Origin: Enterococcus sp. DIV0212c
GTDB lineage: Bacteria; Bacillota; Bacilli; Lactobacillales; Enterococcaceae
Direction of reading: 5' to 3'
DNA length: 64,000 nt
NCBI RefSeq assembly: GCF_017377505.1
Contig: NZ_JAFREN010000002.1
Location: 74,604 to 138,603, forward strand
Position numbers and translations under genes: made by a program. The notes under the pieces are model-generated. The model worked only from the letters and a program-made list of their open reading frames with translations, had not been told where the DNA came from and searched no databases. This document shows, in pieces, positions 25,531 through 34,915 of this stretch. Each line of letters starts with the position of its first letter. The stretch's first letter is position 1.

Positions 25531-26934
25531 TTAATCACCTTCTTCATTTAATAATTCCTGAAGTTCTCTTTCCAATTCAGCCTGTCTTTCTGGCGAAAGT
25601 TTCTTTTCTTCTATCGGATTATTCACCCAATCAGGCAACGTTTCTTGGCGGATCGGACGGTTATTTTGACCATAACGTTGTCTTGTTTGACTCTGTTCTT
25701 TACTTTTTTTGGCAATTTCTCGTACATGCTCAATTGCTTTTTCTGGTGAAAAAATGCCGCTTTGCGCCCATTCATTAGCTATTCGATTCACATAATCGGC
25801 TTTTAGAGTCGGTTGTTTTTGAATATTGTACACATAATTAACCAAAACATTGATTACGCTGTTTGGCAATCCTGACTTACTGACTAAGTATTTAACTAAA
25901 GAACGCTCTTGCGGTGTAGTATAACCGCCTCGTTCATTTTTCAACGCTTCTAAATAATTTAACGGAAAATTTTTCTCACTATCCATGATCATTTGAATAT
26001 CTTGGGTCGAAAAACCATTCATTTTTAATGAATTATAGCGATAGGTTTGCTGATCCTCAGAAGACAGCTCCACTTCATTATTTTGTTGAACATCACTTTG
26101 TTTTTGTTTTTTATCAGGATCGTATGTTCTATAGACTGTTCGTTCAAAGTCTTTGACATCGATCTTGCTCGTATAATAATCAAAAGACTTTGAGCAAAAA
26201 TCAATCATATCAAGCTCAGTGATTCCAAATAAATTATGAAAAACAAATACTTCTTCTTTAAATCCATCACTATTCTCTGGAAGTTTGATTCCCAATTTCT
26301 CTATTCCTTGAACAAAGTACGACCAATCGAAACTTTCATTGACTGCACTCAACTTTTGCGCAGGTCGTGGTTCTTGGAAAGATTGTTCCATTTGGCTTAA
26401 CTGTTTACTTTGAGAAACAACTTGCTCTTCTTTGAATAAATAAGCATCTTTAAATCCAACCGAAACTTCTTCAAAACCTGTTAAATTTAAAAATTTCGGT
26501 CTAAAATGATCAAATAGTTTATCTAACTTCCTTTGCCCGACACTATTCAACAATGTCAATGACAATACTTCATCTTTAAAAAAACGTTCAGCTGTTTCAG
26601 GATGATTCAACCGATATAAGAAATGCACACCTAGCTCAGAATCATTTTTTGCAAAGGTAGATAATAAACCAATACCCTCTAATTTCTTTCGAGCCGCTTC
26701 GATTTGTTTCGTACTCATATCCATCATTGTAATTAAATCAGCATGAAAAAGTGACTCGCTAACACCAGACCCTTCAACTTCTGATAAAAGTGTTAAGTAC
26801 AGACTAAACGCTTGTGCACCAATAATCGGCTGATATAAATGCGTCAATATCGCTTGTTCTTGATCAGATAAGGGGTAAGCTATTGCCGCTTGAAAAATAC
26901 TTTTAGGATGGACTTCTCTCCAATTGTCTCTCAA
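25531..26934 (-). CDS. dnaB: replication initiation and membrane attachment protein DnaB
   Basis: A 467-residue Firmicute DnaB-type primosome protein (not the helicase), with two DnaB/DnaD-like domains, including FFKDEVLSLTLLNSVGQRKLD and YLVSKSGLPNSVINVLVNYV regions. It starts at TTG (26934) with AAGGAGG 7 nt upstream; no ATG gives a comparable start. Located between nrdR and dnaI, the conserved order. Confidence 0.93.
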   Translation of the reverse strand: MRDNWREVHPKSIFQAAIAYPLSDQEQAILTHLYQPIIGAQAFSLYLTLLSEVEGSGVSESLFHADLITMMDMSTKQIEAARKKLEGIGLLSTFAKNDSELGVHFLYRLNHPETAERFFKDEVLSLTLLNSVGQRKLDKLFDHFRPKFLNLTGFEEVSVGFKDAYLFKEEQVVSQSKQLSQMEQSFQEPRPAQKLSAVNESFDWSYFVQGIEKLGIKLPENSDGFKEEVFVFHNLFGITELDMIDFCSKSFDYYTSKIDVKDFERTVYRTYDPDKKQKQSDVQQNNEVELSSEDQQTYRYNSLKMNGFSTQDIQMIMDSEKNFPLNYLEALKNERGGYTTPQERSLVKYLVSKSGLPNSVINVLVNYVYNIQKQPTLKADYVNRIANEWAQSGIFSPEKAIEHVREIAKKSKEQSQTRQRYGQNNRPIRQETLPDWVNNPIEEKKLSPERQAELERELQELLNEEGD

Positions 26935-26946
26935 GGAAAGACCTCC

Positions 26947-27432
26947 TTATTCATTGGTTGTATCATTGTTTGGTGATTTTGCTTTATCTACGATTCCTTG
27001 AAGTTCTTTTAAGAACACACTCATATCTTTAAACTGACGGTAGACACTAGCAAATCGAATATAAGCAATTTCATCCAAATTAACTAAATCTTCCATCACA
27101 TATTCTCCAACTAAGGTTGTCGAAACTTCATTTTCACCTAGACTACGGACACGATTTTCGACATTATCGACGATTTGTTCCATTTGTTCCATAGAAACTG
27201 GGCGTTTTTCAGCAGAGCGGATCAAGCCGCGTAAAACTTTCTCTCTATTAAATTCTTCTCGGTCACCATTTTTCTTGATAACAAGTAAAGGTGCCGCTTC
27301 GATCCGTTCAAAAGTGGTAAAACGGTAATTGCAATTTTCACATTCTCTACGACGACGAATCGCGCGACCATCATCCGCTTGACGGCTGTCGATTACACGA
27401 GAATTATTATGATGACATCTTGGACAACGCAT
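26947..27432 (-). CDS. nrdR: NrdR, ribonucleotide reductase regulator
   Basis: A 161-residue zinc-finger plus ATP-cone repressor. It begins [17 protein letters not shown] with the CxxC pair, has a second pair in [16 protein letters not shown], and the ATP-cone [19 protein letters not shown]. The ATG at 27432 is preferred to the GTG at 27441 because the latter lies in the SD GAGGTG. It represses nrd genes via dATP/ATP sensing. In relatives coaE usually lies close by; here a polysaccharide module separates the two. Confidence 0.96.
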   Translation of the reverse strand: MRCPRCHHNNSRVIDSRQADDGRAIRRRRECENCNYRFTTFERIEAAPLLVIKKNGDREEFNREKVLRGLIRSAEKRPVSMEQMEQIVDNVENRVRSLGENEVSTTLVGEYVMEDLVNLDEIAYIRFASVYRQFKDMSVFLKELQGIVDKAKSPNNDTTNE

Positions 27433-27595
27433 AGTGTTCACCTCGTTTTATCTTCTATTATCTATTTTTTAGTTTACTACCTATTATTATAACATGAAAT
27501 GCCTAAGAAACCATCCATCTGAGATGACTTCCTAAAGAATTTATTTAGCATTTAATTCGATAAACTAGACTAGTTAGAAAGATATAAATAATAAA

Positions 27596-27627
27596 AAGAG
27601 GAAAGATACACACGCATCTTCCCTCTT
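27596..27627 (-). terminator. terminator of the polysaccharide module
   Basis: Hairpin AAGAGGAAAGAT / ATCTTCCCTCTT directly after the synthase stop codon, with T-rich sequence following on the minus strand. Confidence 0.65.
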
Positions 27628-27633
27628 TGGATT

Positions 27634-28911
27634 TTAACGAGTTGACCAACCTGTTTTAAAGATCGTCAACAAGGAATAAAATCGAATTCCTAATAATAAA
27701 ACAGAATAAACAAACGAATAGACAAACGTGATTAAATAATTTTTTAAACTTCTCTTCGTATAAAAAATGTTTGATAAATACCCCACTAAGATAAAATAGA
27801 CCACCGCTACAGAAGTTACTTCAACACCTAGACCAAGCTTGTGTTGCCAAATTAACGTGATAGTCACTATAAAATTATATAACCACAAATACGTCTCTAG
27901 TACTTGCCAAACCATAGAAAGCGGTCGGATAAAGCAATATCTAAACGAAAATAAGGTCATGATCAATGCTGATTTTGTCCAGCGAACTTGTTGCTTAAAA
28001 AATTTTCTTAGTGTGTTCGGTACATCTGTATAACAAACGGCCGTTGATTGATACACCGTTTTATACCGTCGTTCTAAGGAAATGTCTGTTAATAAACGAT
28101 CATCTCCTGCAGAACACGGAATTCCCAAAAAGGTTTCTTTTCTAAAGGTTCTCATATTTCGTTTTACAAAATTAGCACGATGCATGCTTAAAGCACCCGA
28201 GCAAACAATTACATTTCCTGTTTTAGATTGTGATGCTCGGCCAATTTGGAATGAATTTGAATATATGATATCTTGCAATCTAGTCCAAAAATTATCAGTT
28301 AGATTTCGAACTTCGATTTTTCCGACAACAGACCCAACTTTTGCGTTGCTAAATGGCCGAACCATTTCCTCTAACGTATTTTCAGTAATCTCTCCATCTG
28401 AATCAACCAAAAGAAACAAATCACCTGTCGCTTGTATAAAACCAACTTCCTGTGCTTTCTTTTTTCCGCTATTTTTGTCTAAACGTAAGCTAGTCAACTT
28501 AACATTTTCATTGGCTAAATGAACCCCTTCCAGCTCATCTATTTTCAGATTTTTAACAGCTAAAAAGGCTTCCTCGCTATCACTGCCATCGTCAATAAAG
28601 ATAATTTCGTGAATTGGATATGTTTGTTTCAACAAGGTCATAACTGCCTTTACAACGGACTGTTCATCTTCATTAAAACTAGGAATAATAACTGAAACTT
28701 TAAACTTTTTCACCTGTCTTATACAGGGAGTATACATTAAAGCTAAACTTAATTTTGTCACTAAATAAACAAAATTGACAGAATACAAAACCATTACTAA
28801 CTGATAGTTACTGTTAGATGTGTTTATTCTCAGTAAATAAATTAAATAGAGGAAAAACAAAAACAACAAGATGTAAATTAGCTTTTCTCCATAAATTTTT
28901 AATCTAATCAT
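27634..28911 (-). CDS. HasA-like processive polysaccharide synthase
   Basis: A 425-residue membrane glycosyltransferase of family GT2. N-terminal hydrophobic segments, then the cytosolic catalytic domain: VSVIIPSFNED, FIDDGSD, LLVDSDGE (DxD), NVIVCSGALS, GDDR and QQVRW, the processive-synthase signature, followed by further membrane segments. Length and these motifs closely match streptococcal hyaluronan synthase HasA (419 aa). The start lies 2 nt after the dehydrogenase stop, so the two are translationally coupled. It should polymerise and extrude a glycan using the adjacent uronic-acid donor. Whether that is hyaluronan is uncertain because the dehydrogenase is of a different type. Confidence 0.85.
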   Translation of the reverse strand: MIRLKIYGEKLIYILLFLFFLYLIYLLRINTSNSNYQLVMVLYSVNFVYLVTKLSLALMYTPCIRQVKKFKVSVIIPSFNEDEQSVVKAVMTLLKQTYPIHEIIFIDDGSDSEEAFLAVKNLKIDELEGVHLANENVKLTSLRLDKNSGKKKAQEVGFIQATGDLFLLVDSDGEITENTLEEMVRPFSNAKVGSVVGKIEVRNLTDNFWTRLQDIIYSNSFQIGRASQSKTGNVIVCSGALSMHRANFVKRNMRTFRKETFLGIPCSAGDDRLLTDISLERRYKTVYQSTAVCYTDVPNTLRKFFKQQVRWTKSALIMTLFSFRYCFIRPLSMVWQVLETYLWLYNFIVTITLIWQHKLGLGVEVTSVAVVYFILVGYLSNIFYTKRSLKNYLITFVYSFVYSVLLLGIRFYSLLTIFKTGWSTR

Positions 28912-28913
28912 CT

Positions 28914-30158
28914 TTATACCAAAGTCAAATCATAAAATAATTGACTATTTTGGACAAGTTCCTTCTTATTCTTCTCGTAAATATTATGACCAACTGCATA
29001 AATGACTAAATCAAAATCTTTCAACTGACAATAATCCCCTTCTAAACTCATTACACTATTTTCGGTTAACGTGACATTCGATACAATCACATCATCAAAA
29101 CTGATAACATTCATATTCAGATCTTCTAATTTTTTTATCAAAGAAATAACTGAAGACATTCTAGTGTCCGCAACATTTTTCTTATACGTTATCCCTAAAA
29201 TCGCAATGTTCATTTCGTCTAGACTTTTATCACTCTTTTTTTCGGCATAAGCAATAATTTTATTTAAATAATAGTCTAGCATTGAATCATTGATTTCTCC
29301 TGCTGCTTGAATCAACGGTGTTTCTATTCCTCGGGATTCCATTAGCCAAGTTAAGTAGTAAGGATCAACTGGGATACAGTGACCACCAATACCTAGATTA
29401 GGCGTGAATTTCATAAAGCCAAAAGGTTTCGTATCCGCTGCTTTAAGTACTTCTTTTACTTCAATAGATAGATTATCCGAAATTTTTTGCAGTTCATCCG
29501 CTAACGCAATATTGACTAAGCGAAATGTATTTTCGTATATTTTAGCTAATTCTGCAGTTTTCAAGTTAGACGCTGGATAGACATGGGAACCAAAAAAATC
29601 ACAGGCTTTAGTTAAACAATTGTCTGAGTATCCTCCAACGATTCTCGGAATTTTTGCACTGAAAGATTTTTCATTACCTGGATCGATCCTTTCTGGTGAA
29701 TAAGCGATATATAAATCGCTCCCAACCTGATAACCTAGTTTTGAAAAGACCTCAACAAGATACTCCTCTGTCGTTCCAGGATAAGTAGTACTTTCCAGCA
29801 CGATCAATGATCCATTTTTTACTTTTTCTTTAATCAAGTCAACAGCAGCTTTAATGTAATCTAAATTCGGCACTTTGTTTTTATCGATTGGTGTTGGAAC
29901 ATCAATAATATATACATCTTTCCCTTCAATCATTTGCTCATCTGAAGTAAATAAAACGCCATTTTCCAATAATTTTTCAATTGTTTTGTCTTCCACAGTA
30001 TCAATGTAACTAACTCCTTGATTTAATAGATTGATTTTCTTTTCATCAATATCAAATCCAACAACTTTATGGCCTCTCTCCATATGATTAATCACACTCG
30101 GTAAACCAACATAACCTAAACCAATTACAACAACACATTTTTCCATTTTCATCGCCAT
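28914..30158 (-). CDS. nucleotide-sugar 6-dehydrogenase, WbpA type
   Basis: A 414-residue NAD-dependent UDP-sugar dehydrogenase. The Rossmann motif is VVIGLGYVGLP; VPTPIDKNKVPNL, ESTTYPGTTEE, YSPERIDPGNE and the catalytic GGHCIPVDPYYL (Cys261) follow. That last motif is characteristic of UDP-N-acetylhexosamine dehydrogenases such as WbpA and TviB, whereas UDP-glucose dehydrogenases such as HasB have GG-C-PKD. It therefore probably makes a UDP-N-acetylhexosaminuronate for the synthase next door. ATG at 30158 has AAGGA 9 nt upstream. Family is firm; exact sugar is not. Confidence 0.84.
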   Translation of the reverse strand: MAMKMEKCVVVIGLGYVGLPSVINHMERGHKVVGFDIDEKKINLLNQGVSYIDTVEDKTIEKLLENGVLFTSDEQMIEGKDVYIIDVPTPIDKNKVPNLDYIKAAVDLIKEKVKNGSLIVLESTTYPGTTEEYLVEVFSKLGYQVGSDLYIAYSPERIDPGNEKSFSAKIPRIVGGYSDNCLTKACDFFGSHVYPASNLKTAELAKIYENTFRLVNIALADELQKISDNLSIEVKEVLKAADTKPFGFMKFTPNLGIGGHCIPVDPYYLTWLMESRGIETPLIQAAGEINDSMLDYYLNKIIAYAEKKSDKSLDEMNIAILGITYKKNVADTRMSSVISLIKKLEDLNMNVISFDDVIVSNVTLTENSVMSLEGDYCQLKDFDLVIYAVGHNIYEKNKKELVQNSQLFYDLTLV

Positions 30159-30301
30159 CTTTCGTTATCCTTTGTGACCAAAAGATAACACAAAGATATG
30201 TTTGTGTCCATGTCTCTCTAAATAATATTGTTATTTTAAAATAAACATATAAATTAAAAATGATATAAAAACAAAAAAGTAAAACAGCTGAAATAAACAA
30301 A

Positions 30302-30331
30302 AAAGGCGAATATCCGTTCAGATAATCGCCT
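30302..30331 (-). terminator. coaE operon terminator
   Basis: Hairpin AAGGCGAATAT / ATAATCGCCTT followed on the minus strand by TTTTTTG. It lies upstream of the dehydrogenase gene, so the polysaccharide module has its own promoter in the very AT-rich 30159-30300. Confidence 0.75.
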
Positions 30332-30388
30332 TATATATACTATTAAATTTTAATCACTGAAATTATAACGAAACAAACATAAATAATA

Positions 30389-30994
30389 TTAGTTATTTAT
30401 ATAAAAAATATTTTTAAAAACCCATTTTTTCACTATTTTCTCTGTCTCTTGGAAGTTTCCTTGATTATCAAACACGATGTCTGCTATTTTTTTCTTTCCC
30501 TCAATTGGCATTTGACTTTCAATTCGATCCAAAGCTTCTCTTTCGTCCAGATGATCACGTTTCATTAAACGAAGTAACTGGACTTTCTCTGGAATATAAA
30601 CAACTGCTACTTGATCAACAAATTTGTCATAACCACCTTCATAAAGTAACGGTATATCCACTATCACTAAAGGTGCGTTATCTTTTTCATCTTCAATTTC
30701 TTTTAAAATCGCTTTTTTTATAAATGGAGATAATATTTTATTGAGTAATTGTCTCTTCTCCTTATTTGAGAAAATAAGTTGTCCTAATTGTTTTCTATTC
30801 AACGAACCATCCACATTTAAAATATCCGATCCAAAAGCTGAAACGATTTCGGCCAAGCCTGGAGTGCCAGGTTCAACGACTTCTCTAGCAATGATATCTG
30901 CGTCAACAATTGGAAATCCTAAACTTTTAAATACAGCGACAACAGTACTTTTCCCTGTAGCAATCCCTCCAGTTAAACCTAATACCATTCCCAT
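30389..30994 (-). CDS. coaE: dephospho-CoA kinase
   Basis: Final step of CoA biosynthesis, ATP plus dephospho-CoA to CoA. The 201-residue protein has the P-loop LTGGIATGKST near the N-terminus, VDADIIAREV and the lid region with RLMKRDHLDEREALDRI. The ATG at 30994 follows GAGGA; the mutM stop is 3 nt upstream, so they are one operon with polA. Confidence 0.95.
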   Translation of the reverse strand: MGMVLGLTGGIATGKSTVVAVFKSLGFPIVDADIIAREVVEPGTPGLAEIVSAFGSDILNVDGSLNRKQLGQLIFSNKEKRQLLNKILSPFIKKAILKEIEDEKDNAPLVIVDIPLLYEGGYDKFVDQVAVVYIPEKVQLLRLMKRDHLDEREALDRIESQMPIEGKKKIADIVFDNQGNFQETEKIVKKWVFKNIFYINN

Positions 30995-30997
30995 GAA

Positions 30998-31834
30998 TCA
31001 ATTCCTCGCTTTCAAGGTTTGACACTTAGGACAAAAATGAGTACCACGCTGAGCCACTTTGATTTTCTTGATCGGTGTAGCACATCGAGGACAAGGTTTT
31101 TCTGTTTGCCCATAGACATTTAGCGAAATTTGGAAAGTTCCTGCCTCTCCTAAAGCATTTAGATAACTGCGAATCGTTGTTCCGCCAGCTTCAACGGCAC
31201 GTCCTAAGACGTCAATAATGGCATAATATAGCGCTTCGACTTCCTTAGGTTTTAAAGTATCTGCTGGCTGTTCTGGATGAATTTTGGCTTCCCATAACGC
31301 CTCATCTACATAAATATTGCCTAAACCTGTTACTAAACGTTGATCTAATAACAAGGGTTTGATTGCTTTATGATGCTTTTTTAGTCCGTTACGAAATTCA
31401 GGTAATTTAAATTCAGAAGGAAGCGGTTCTGGTCCTAACGCTAAAATTCCTTTATATTTTCGCCCTTGATCTTTTTCTACTAAAACCATTCGACCAAATT
31501 TACGAACATCAAGATAGCGCAGTTCACTTCCGTCAGTAAACGTAAAAATGACATGTGTATGTTTGGTTCTCTCATCTTCTGGATCATGGGTTTCATACTT
31601 GCCTTCCATTCTTAAATGGGAAATCATATCATAATCAGTCAATTTAAAAATCAAAAATTTTCCACGTCGTTCCATTTTTTCAATGGTTTGACCAACTAAC
31701 TGCAGAGCAAAAATTTCTGTTTCTGGTGCTTCAATGATTCTAGGCCATAAGACCTCAACTTCTTCGATCGTTTTTCCGACAACTAATTTTTCTAAGCCTT
31801 TTCTGACTGTTTCTACTTCTGGTAATTCAGGCAA
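30998..31834 (-). CDS. mutM: formamidopyrimidine-DNA glycosylase
   Basis: Bifunctional base-excision enzyme for 8-oxoguanine, 278 residues. Start is TTG at 31834, after AAGGAGTG, because the catalytic proline must be residue 2: LPELPEVETVRKGLE gives P2 and E3 after formyl-Met removal. The longer frame to 31897 would bury that proline. Conserved KFGRMVL, and the zinc finger CPRC/CPKC near the C-terminus are present. Located between polA and coaE, as usual in Firmicutes. Confidence 0.95.
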   Translation of the reverse strand: MPELPEVETVRKGLEKLVVGKTIEEVEVLWPRIIEAPETEIFALQLVGQTIEKMERRGKFLIFKLTDYDMISHLRMEGKYETHDPEDERTKHTHVIFTFTDGSELRYLDVRKFGRMVLVEKDQGRKYKGILALGPEPLPSEFKLPEFRNGLKKHHKAIKPLLLDQRLVTGLGNIYVDEALWEAKIHPEQPADTLKPKEVEALYYAIIDVLGRAVEAGGTTIRSYLNALGEAGTFQISLNVYGQTEKPCPRCATPIKKIKVAQRGTHFCPKCQTLKARN

Positions 31835-31869
31835 CTTTTTCACTCCTTCGCTAAAAAAATTGATTAAAT

Positions 31870-31908
31870 GAGGTTGGAATATAACTCTACGAGTCACAGC
31901 CCAACCTC
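31870..31908. terminator. 39-bp GAGGTTGG hairpin, copy 2
   Basis: Arms GAGGTTGG / CCAACCTC enclose ATAACTCTACGAGTCACA, which has its own ACTC/GAGT pair. The same unit occurs at 54574. Here it lies between polA and mutM, which are on the same strand, so it may partly attenuate transcription. Confidence 0.6.
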
Positions 31909-31944
31909 ACTATTTAAATCAGTCTCTTTCGAATATTTGTCTAA

Positions 31945-34590
31945 CTATTTTGCTTCATACCATGTTTTGCCCCAACTACTATCAGTAATCAATGGCACAT
32001 GTAAAGCAACAGCATTTTCCATAACATCTTTAACTAACGCATTCAGTTTGTCTAATTCCGATTCTGGCGCTTCAAAAACAAGTTCATCGTGAACTTGAAG
32101 CAACATTGTTGCCTGCATATTCTCGTCTTTCAAGCGTTGAGCCATATTGATCATCGCAATTTTCAAAATATCTGCAGCACTTCCCTGGATCGGCGTATTA
32201 ATCGCCGTCCGCTCTGCAAATGATCGTAAATTGAAATTGCGTGAATTGATATCTGGTAAATAGCGACGGCGGTTATAAAGCGTTTCAACAAATCCTTTGT
32301 CCTTCGCGTCACGTACGATATCTTCCATATATTTTTTAACACCTGGATATTTTTCAAAGTAAGTATCAATATATTCTTGAGCCTGTTTTCTCGTGATTCC
32401 AAGGTTCTGAGACAACCCATAATCGCTGATTCCATAAACAATCCCAAAGTTTACAGCTTTTGCTTGACGACGCATATTAGGTGTAACATCTTCTGGTTTT
32501 TCAATGCCAAATACACGCATAGCCGTACTTGAGTGAATATCCTGCCCTTCGATAAAAGCTTCTTTTAAATGCTGATCATCTGAAATGTGAGCAAGTACAC
32601 GCAATTCAATTTGAGAATAATCTGATGAAAAAATCATCCAATCCTTTTCTCTAGGCACAAAAGCTTGTCGTATTTTCCGTCCTTCATCTAAACGAATCGG
32701 AATATTTTGCAAGTTAGGATCAACTGAGCTTAAACGACCTGTTTGTGTCAACGTTTGAACATAGCGCGTATGGATTTTATCATCTGGCTGAATGACTTTT
32801 AATAAGCCTTCAACATAGGTTGATTGAATCTTGGCGATTTGACGGTACACTAAAATATCTTCCACAATCGGTGCTTGTTCTTTCAATTGCTCTAATACAT
32901 CTACTGCCGTTGAGTAACCTGTCTTCGTTTTTTTAACAACAGGCAAGCCCATTTTCTCAAATAAAATCACACCTAATTGTTTTGGTGAATTTAAATTGAA
33001 CTCTTCTCCAGCTTCTGCGTATATTTTTTGTTCAATGTCACGCAGACGATCTGAAAATTCGATGCGCATTTCTTTCAAGCGATTGGCATCTACACGAATT
33101 CCAGTAATTTCCATGTCTCCTAAGATTTTAGAAAGAGGCAGTTCCATTTTATAAAATAGATCAGCTTGGTTCTTTTCGGCTAATTCTGTATCTAATTTTT
33201 CAGAAAGAAAATGAATCGCATTGATTTTCCGAGCCAAGTGACTGAAAAATGCTTCATCATCTTCTGGCAATCCTTTTTTGGCCCCTTTACCATAAACAGT
33301 CTCATCAGAGTGGATATCTGTGTAGCCATAATGTTGTGCTACGCCTTCAATATCTGCATTATTATCATTGGTATCTAATAAGTATGCTGCTAATAATACA
33401 TCGAAAGTAATTCCTTGAGTTTTCCCAACATAACGATTAAGCGAGACATAGGTACGTTTCGCATCATAAACTGTTTTCTTATATTTATCTGACATCAGCC
33501 AGTCAATAAAAGGTTTGCTTTCAAATAGTTCCAAACTATTAGTCGCATAAATTTTTTTCTTTGTTCCCCATGCAACGCCTACAATTGGAGATGTATGGTA
33601 ATTATCTTCCAACATTTCAACATACAAGGCCATATCATCCGTAAACATCTCTTTTGTAAAGGTATCTACAACATCAAAATGAACATCTTCAAGTTCAGCT
33701 GTTTCTTCTTCAACATTTAATTTGCTCAGCATTTGCTTGAATTCCATTTCTTTATAGAAAGGGATTAATTTTTCTAAGTCTTTTCCTTCATATTTTAGTT
33801 CATCGATATTGATTTCAACTGGAGAATCAACATTGATCGTTGCTAAACGTTTAGACATAAACGCTTGTTCTTTATCGTTGATCAGGTTCTCTTTCATCTT
33901 GCTCTGCTTCATTTTGTCGATGTTTTCATAAACACCTTCAACAGAACCATATTCTTTCAACAACTTAATGGCAGTCTTTTCGCCAATTTTAGTTACACCT
34001 GGAATATTATCTGATGTATCTCCGGCTAGGCCTTTCATATCAATGATTTGATTTGGTGTTAATCCATCATATTTTTCAGCCACATGTTCTGGTGTATATG
34101 ATTCTAGATCACTAACACCTTTGATCGTAATATCGACTTTTACTGACTCAGTTGCTAATTGCGTCAAATCTCGATCTCCAGACAACACAACAACATCAAA
34201 TTGGTCTTTAGGAACTTTAGTCGCAAGTGTTCCAATGATATCATCTGCTTCATAATTATCTAATTCATAATACTTTACACCTAAACCAGTTAACAATTCA
34301 CGAATATAAGGCATCTGTTCTTTGAATTCGCCAGGTGTTTTTGAACGTCCTGCTTTGTACTCTGGATAAAATTCAGTTCTGAAGGTGGTCTTGCCAGCAT
34401 CAAAAGCCACTAAAACATGGGTTGGATTTTCCTTTGTCATGATATTTTCAAACATGTTGTTAAACGCGTAAACTGCATTCGTATGCAACCCATTTTTATT
34501 TTTAAAGCGCTCTAAAGAATTGTGCAAAGCAAAAAATGCTCGGAATGCCACACTATTCCCATCAACTAATAATAACTTATTTTTTGTCAT
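31945..34590 (-). CDS. polA: DNA polymerase I
   Basis: An 881-residue repair and Okazaki-fragment polymerase. N-terminal 5'-3' exonuclease domain (about 1-290; LLVDGNSVAFRAFFAL, SGDRDLTQLA, GLAGDTSDNIPGV), a middle 3'-5' exonuclease-like domain, and the family A polymerase domain with FSSDYSQIELRVLAH, RRQAKAVNFGIVYG and QVHDELVFEA. Co-oriented with mutM and coaE. ATG 34590. Confidence 0.97.
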   Translation of the reverse strand: MTKNKLLLVDGNSVAFRAFFALHNSLERFKNKNGLHTNAVYAFNNMFENIMTKENPTHVLVAFDAGKTTFRTEFYPEYKAGRSKTPGEFKEQMPYIRELLTGLGVKYYELDNYEADDIIGTLATKVPKDQFDVVVLSGDRDLTQLATESVKVDITIKGVSDLESYTPEHVAEKYDGLTPNQIIDMKGLAGDTSDNIPGVTKIGEKTAIKLLKEYGSVEGVYENIDKMKQSKMKENLINDKEQAFMSKRLATINVDSPVEINIDELKYEGKDLEKLIPFYKEMEFKQMLSKLNVEEETAELEDVHFDVVDTFTKEMFTDDMALYVEMLEDNYHTSPIVGVAWGTKKKIYATNSLELFESKPFIDWLMSDKYKKTVYDAKRTYVSLNRYVGKTQGITFDVLLAAYLLDTNDNNADIEGVAQHYGYTDIHSDETVYGKGAKKGLPEDDEAFFSHLARKINAIHFLSEKLDTELAEKNQADLFYKMELPLSKILGDMEITGIRVDANRLKEMRIEFSDRLRDIEQKIYAEAGEEFNLNSPKQLGVILFEKMGLPVVKKTKTGYSTAVDVLEQLKEQAPIVEDILVYRQIAKIQSTYVEGLLKVIQPDDKIHTRYVQTLTQTGRLSSVDPNLQNIPIRLDEGRKIRQAFVPREKDWMIFSSDYSQIELRVLAHISDDQHLKEAFIEGQDIHSSTAMRVFGIEKPEDVTPNMRRQAKAVNFGIVYGISDYGLSQNLGITRKQAQEYIDTYFEKYPGVKKYMEDIVRDAKDKGFVETLYNRRRYLPDINSRNFNLRSFAERTAINTPIQGSAADILKIAMINMAQRLKDENMQATMLLQVHDELVFEAPESELDKLNALVKDVMENAVALHVPLITDSSWGKTWYEAK

Positions 34591-34915
34591 TCTTTTTTCT
34601 CCTCATCTTCCGCAAACTGGTTTCCTATCCATTTTAACAAAAATCCGCAAACTTTGCAGTAGGAAGGAACTAAAGTTCGTAAAAATACGTTTTTAACCAA
34701 AAGAAAACCCGCTCTGCACACTCAGAGCGGGTTCATTAGGAGTTCACACAAATGAAATTAATATGTTGTAGCTTTTGTCTTTTTTCTATATCTTTATAGT
34801 ACAACGGAATTGTGAATATTTTATGAATGAAAAATTTCTAAAATGTAACTTTTTTTACTCAAACATATTAATGTGCAATGAACTAAATGTCTTATTAGTG
34901 CGATTGATTAGTAAA
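34591..34915. other. intergenic region with hairpin
   Basis: This 325-nt gap holds one clear hairpin at 34706-34733 (AACCCGCTCTG / CAGAGCGGGTT), likely the terminator of the aldo/keto reductase transcript or a bidirectional element before polA. The rest is AT-rich and I see no gene. Confidence 0.55.

Noticed and set aside
28914..30158. Naming the dehydrogenase hasB
   Set aside because: Catalytic motif and N-terminal half differ from HasB-type UDP-glucose dehydrogenases.
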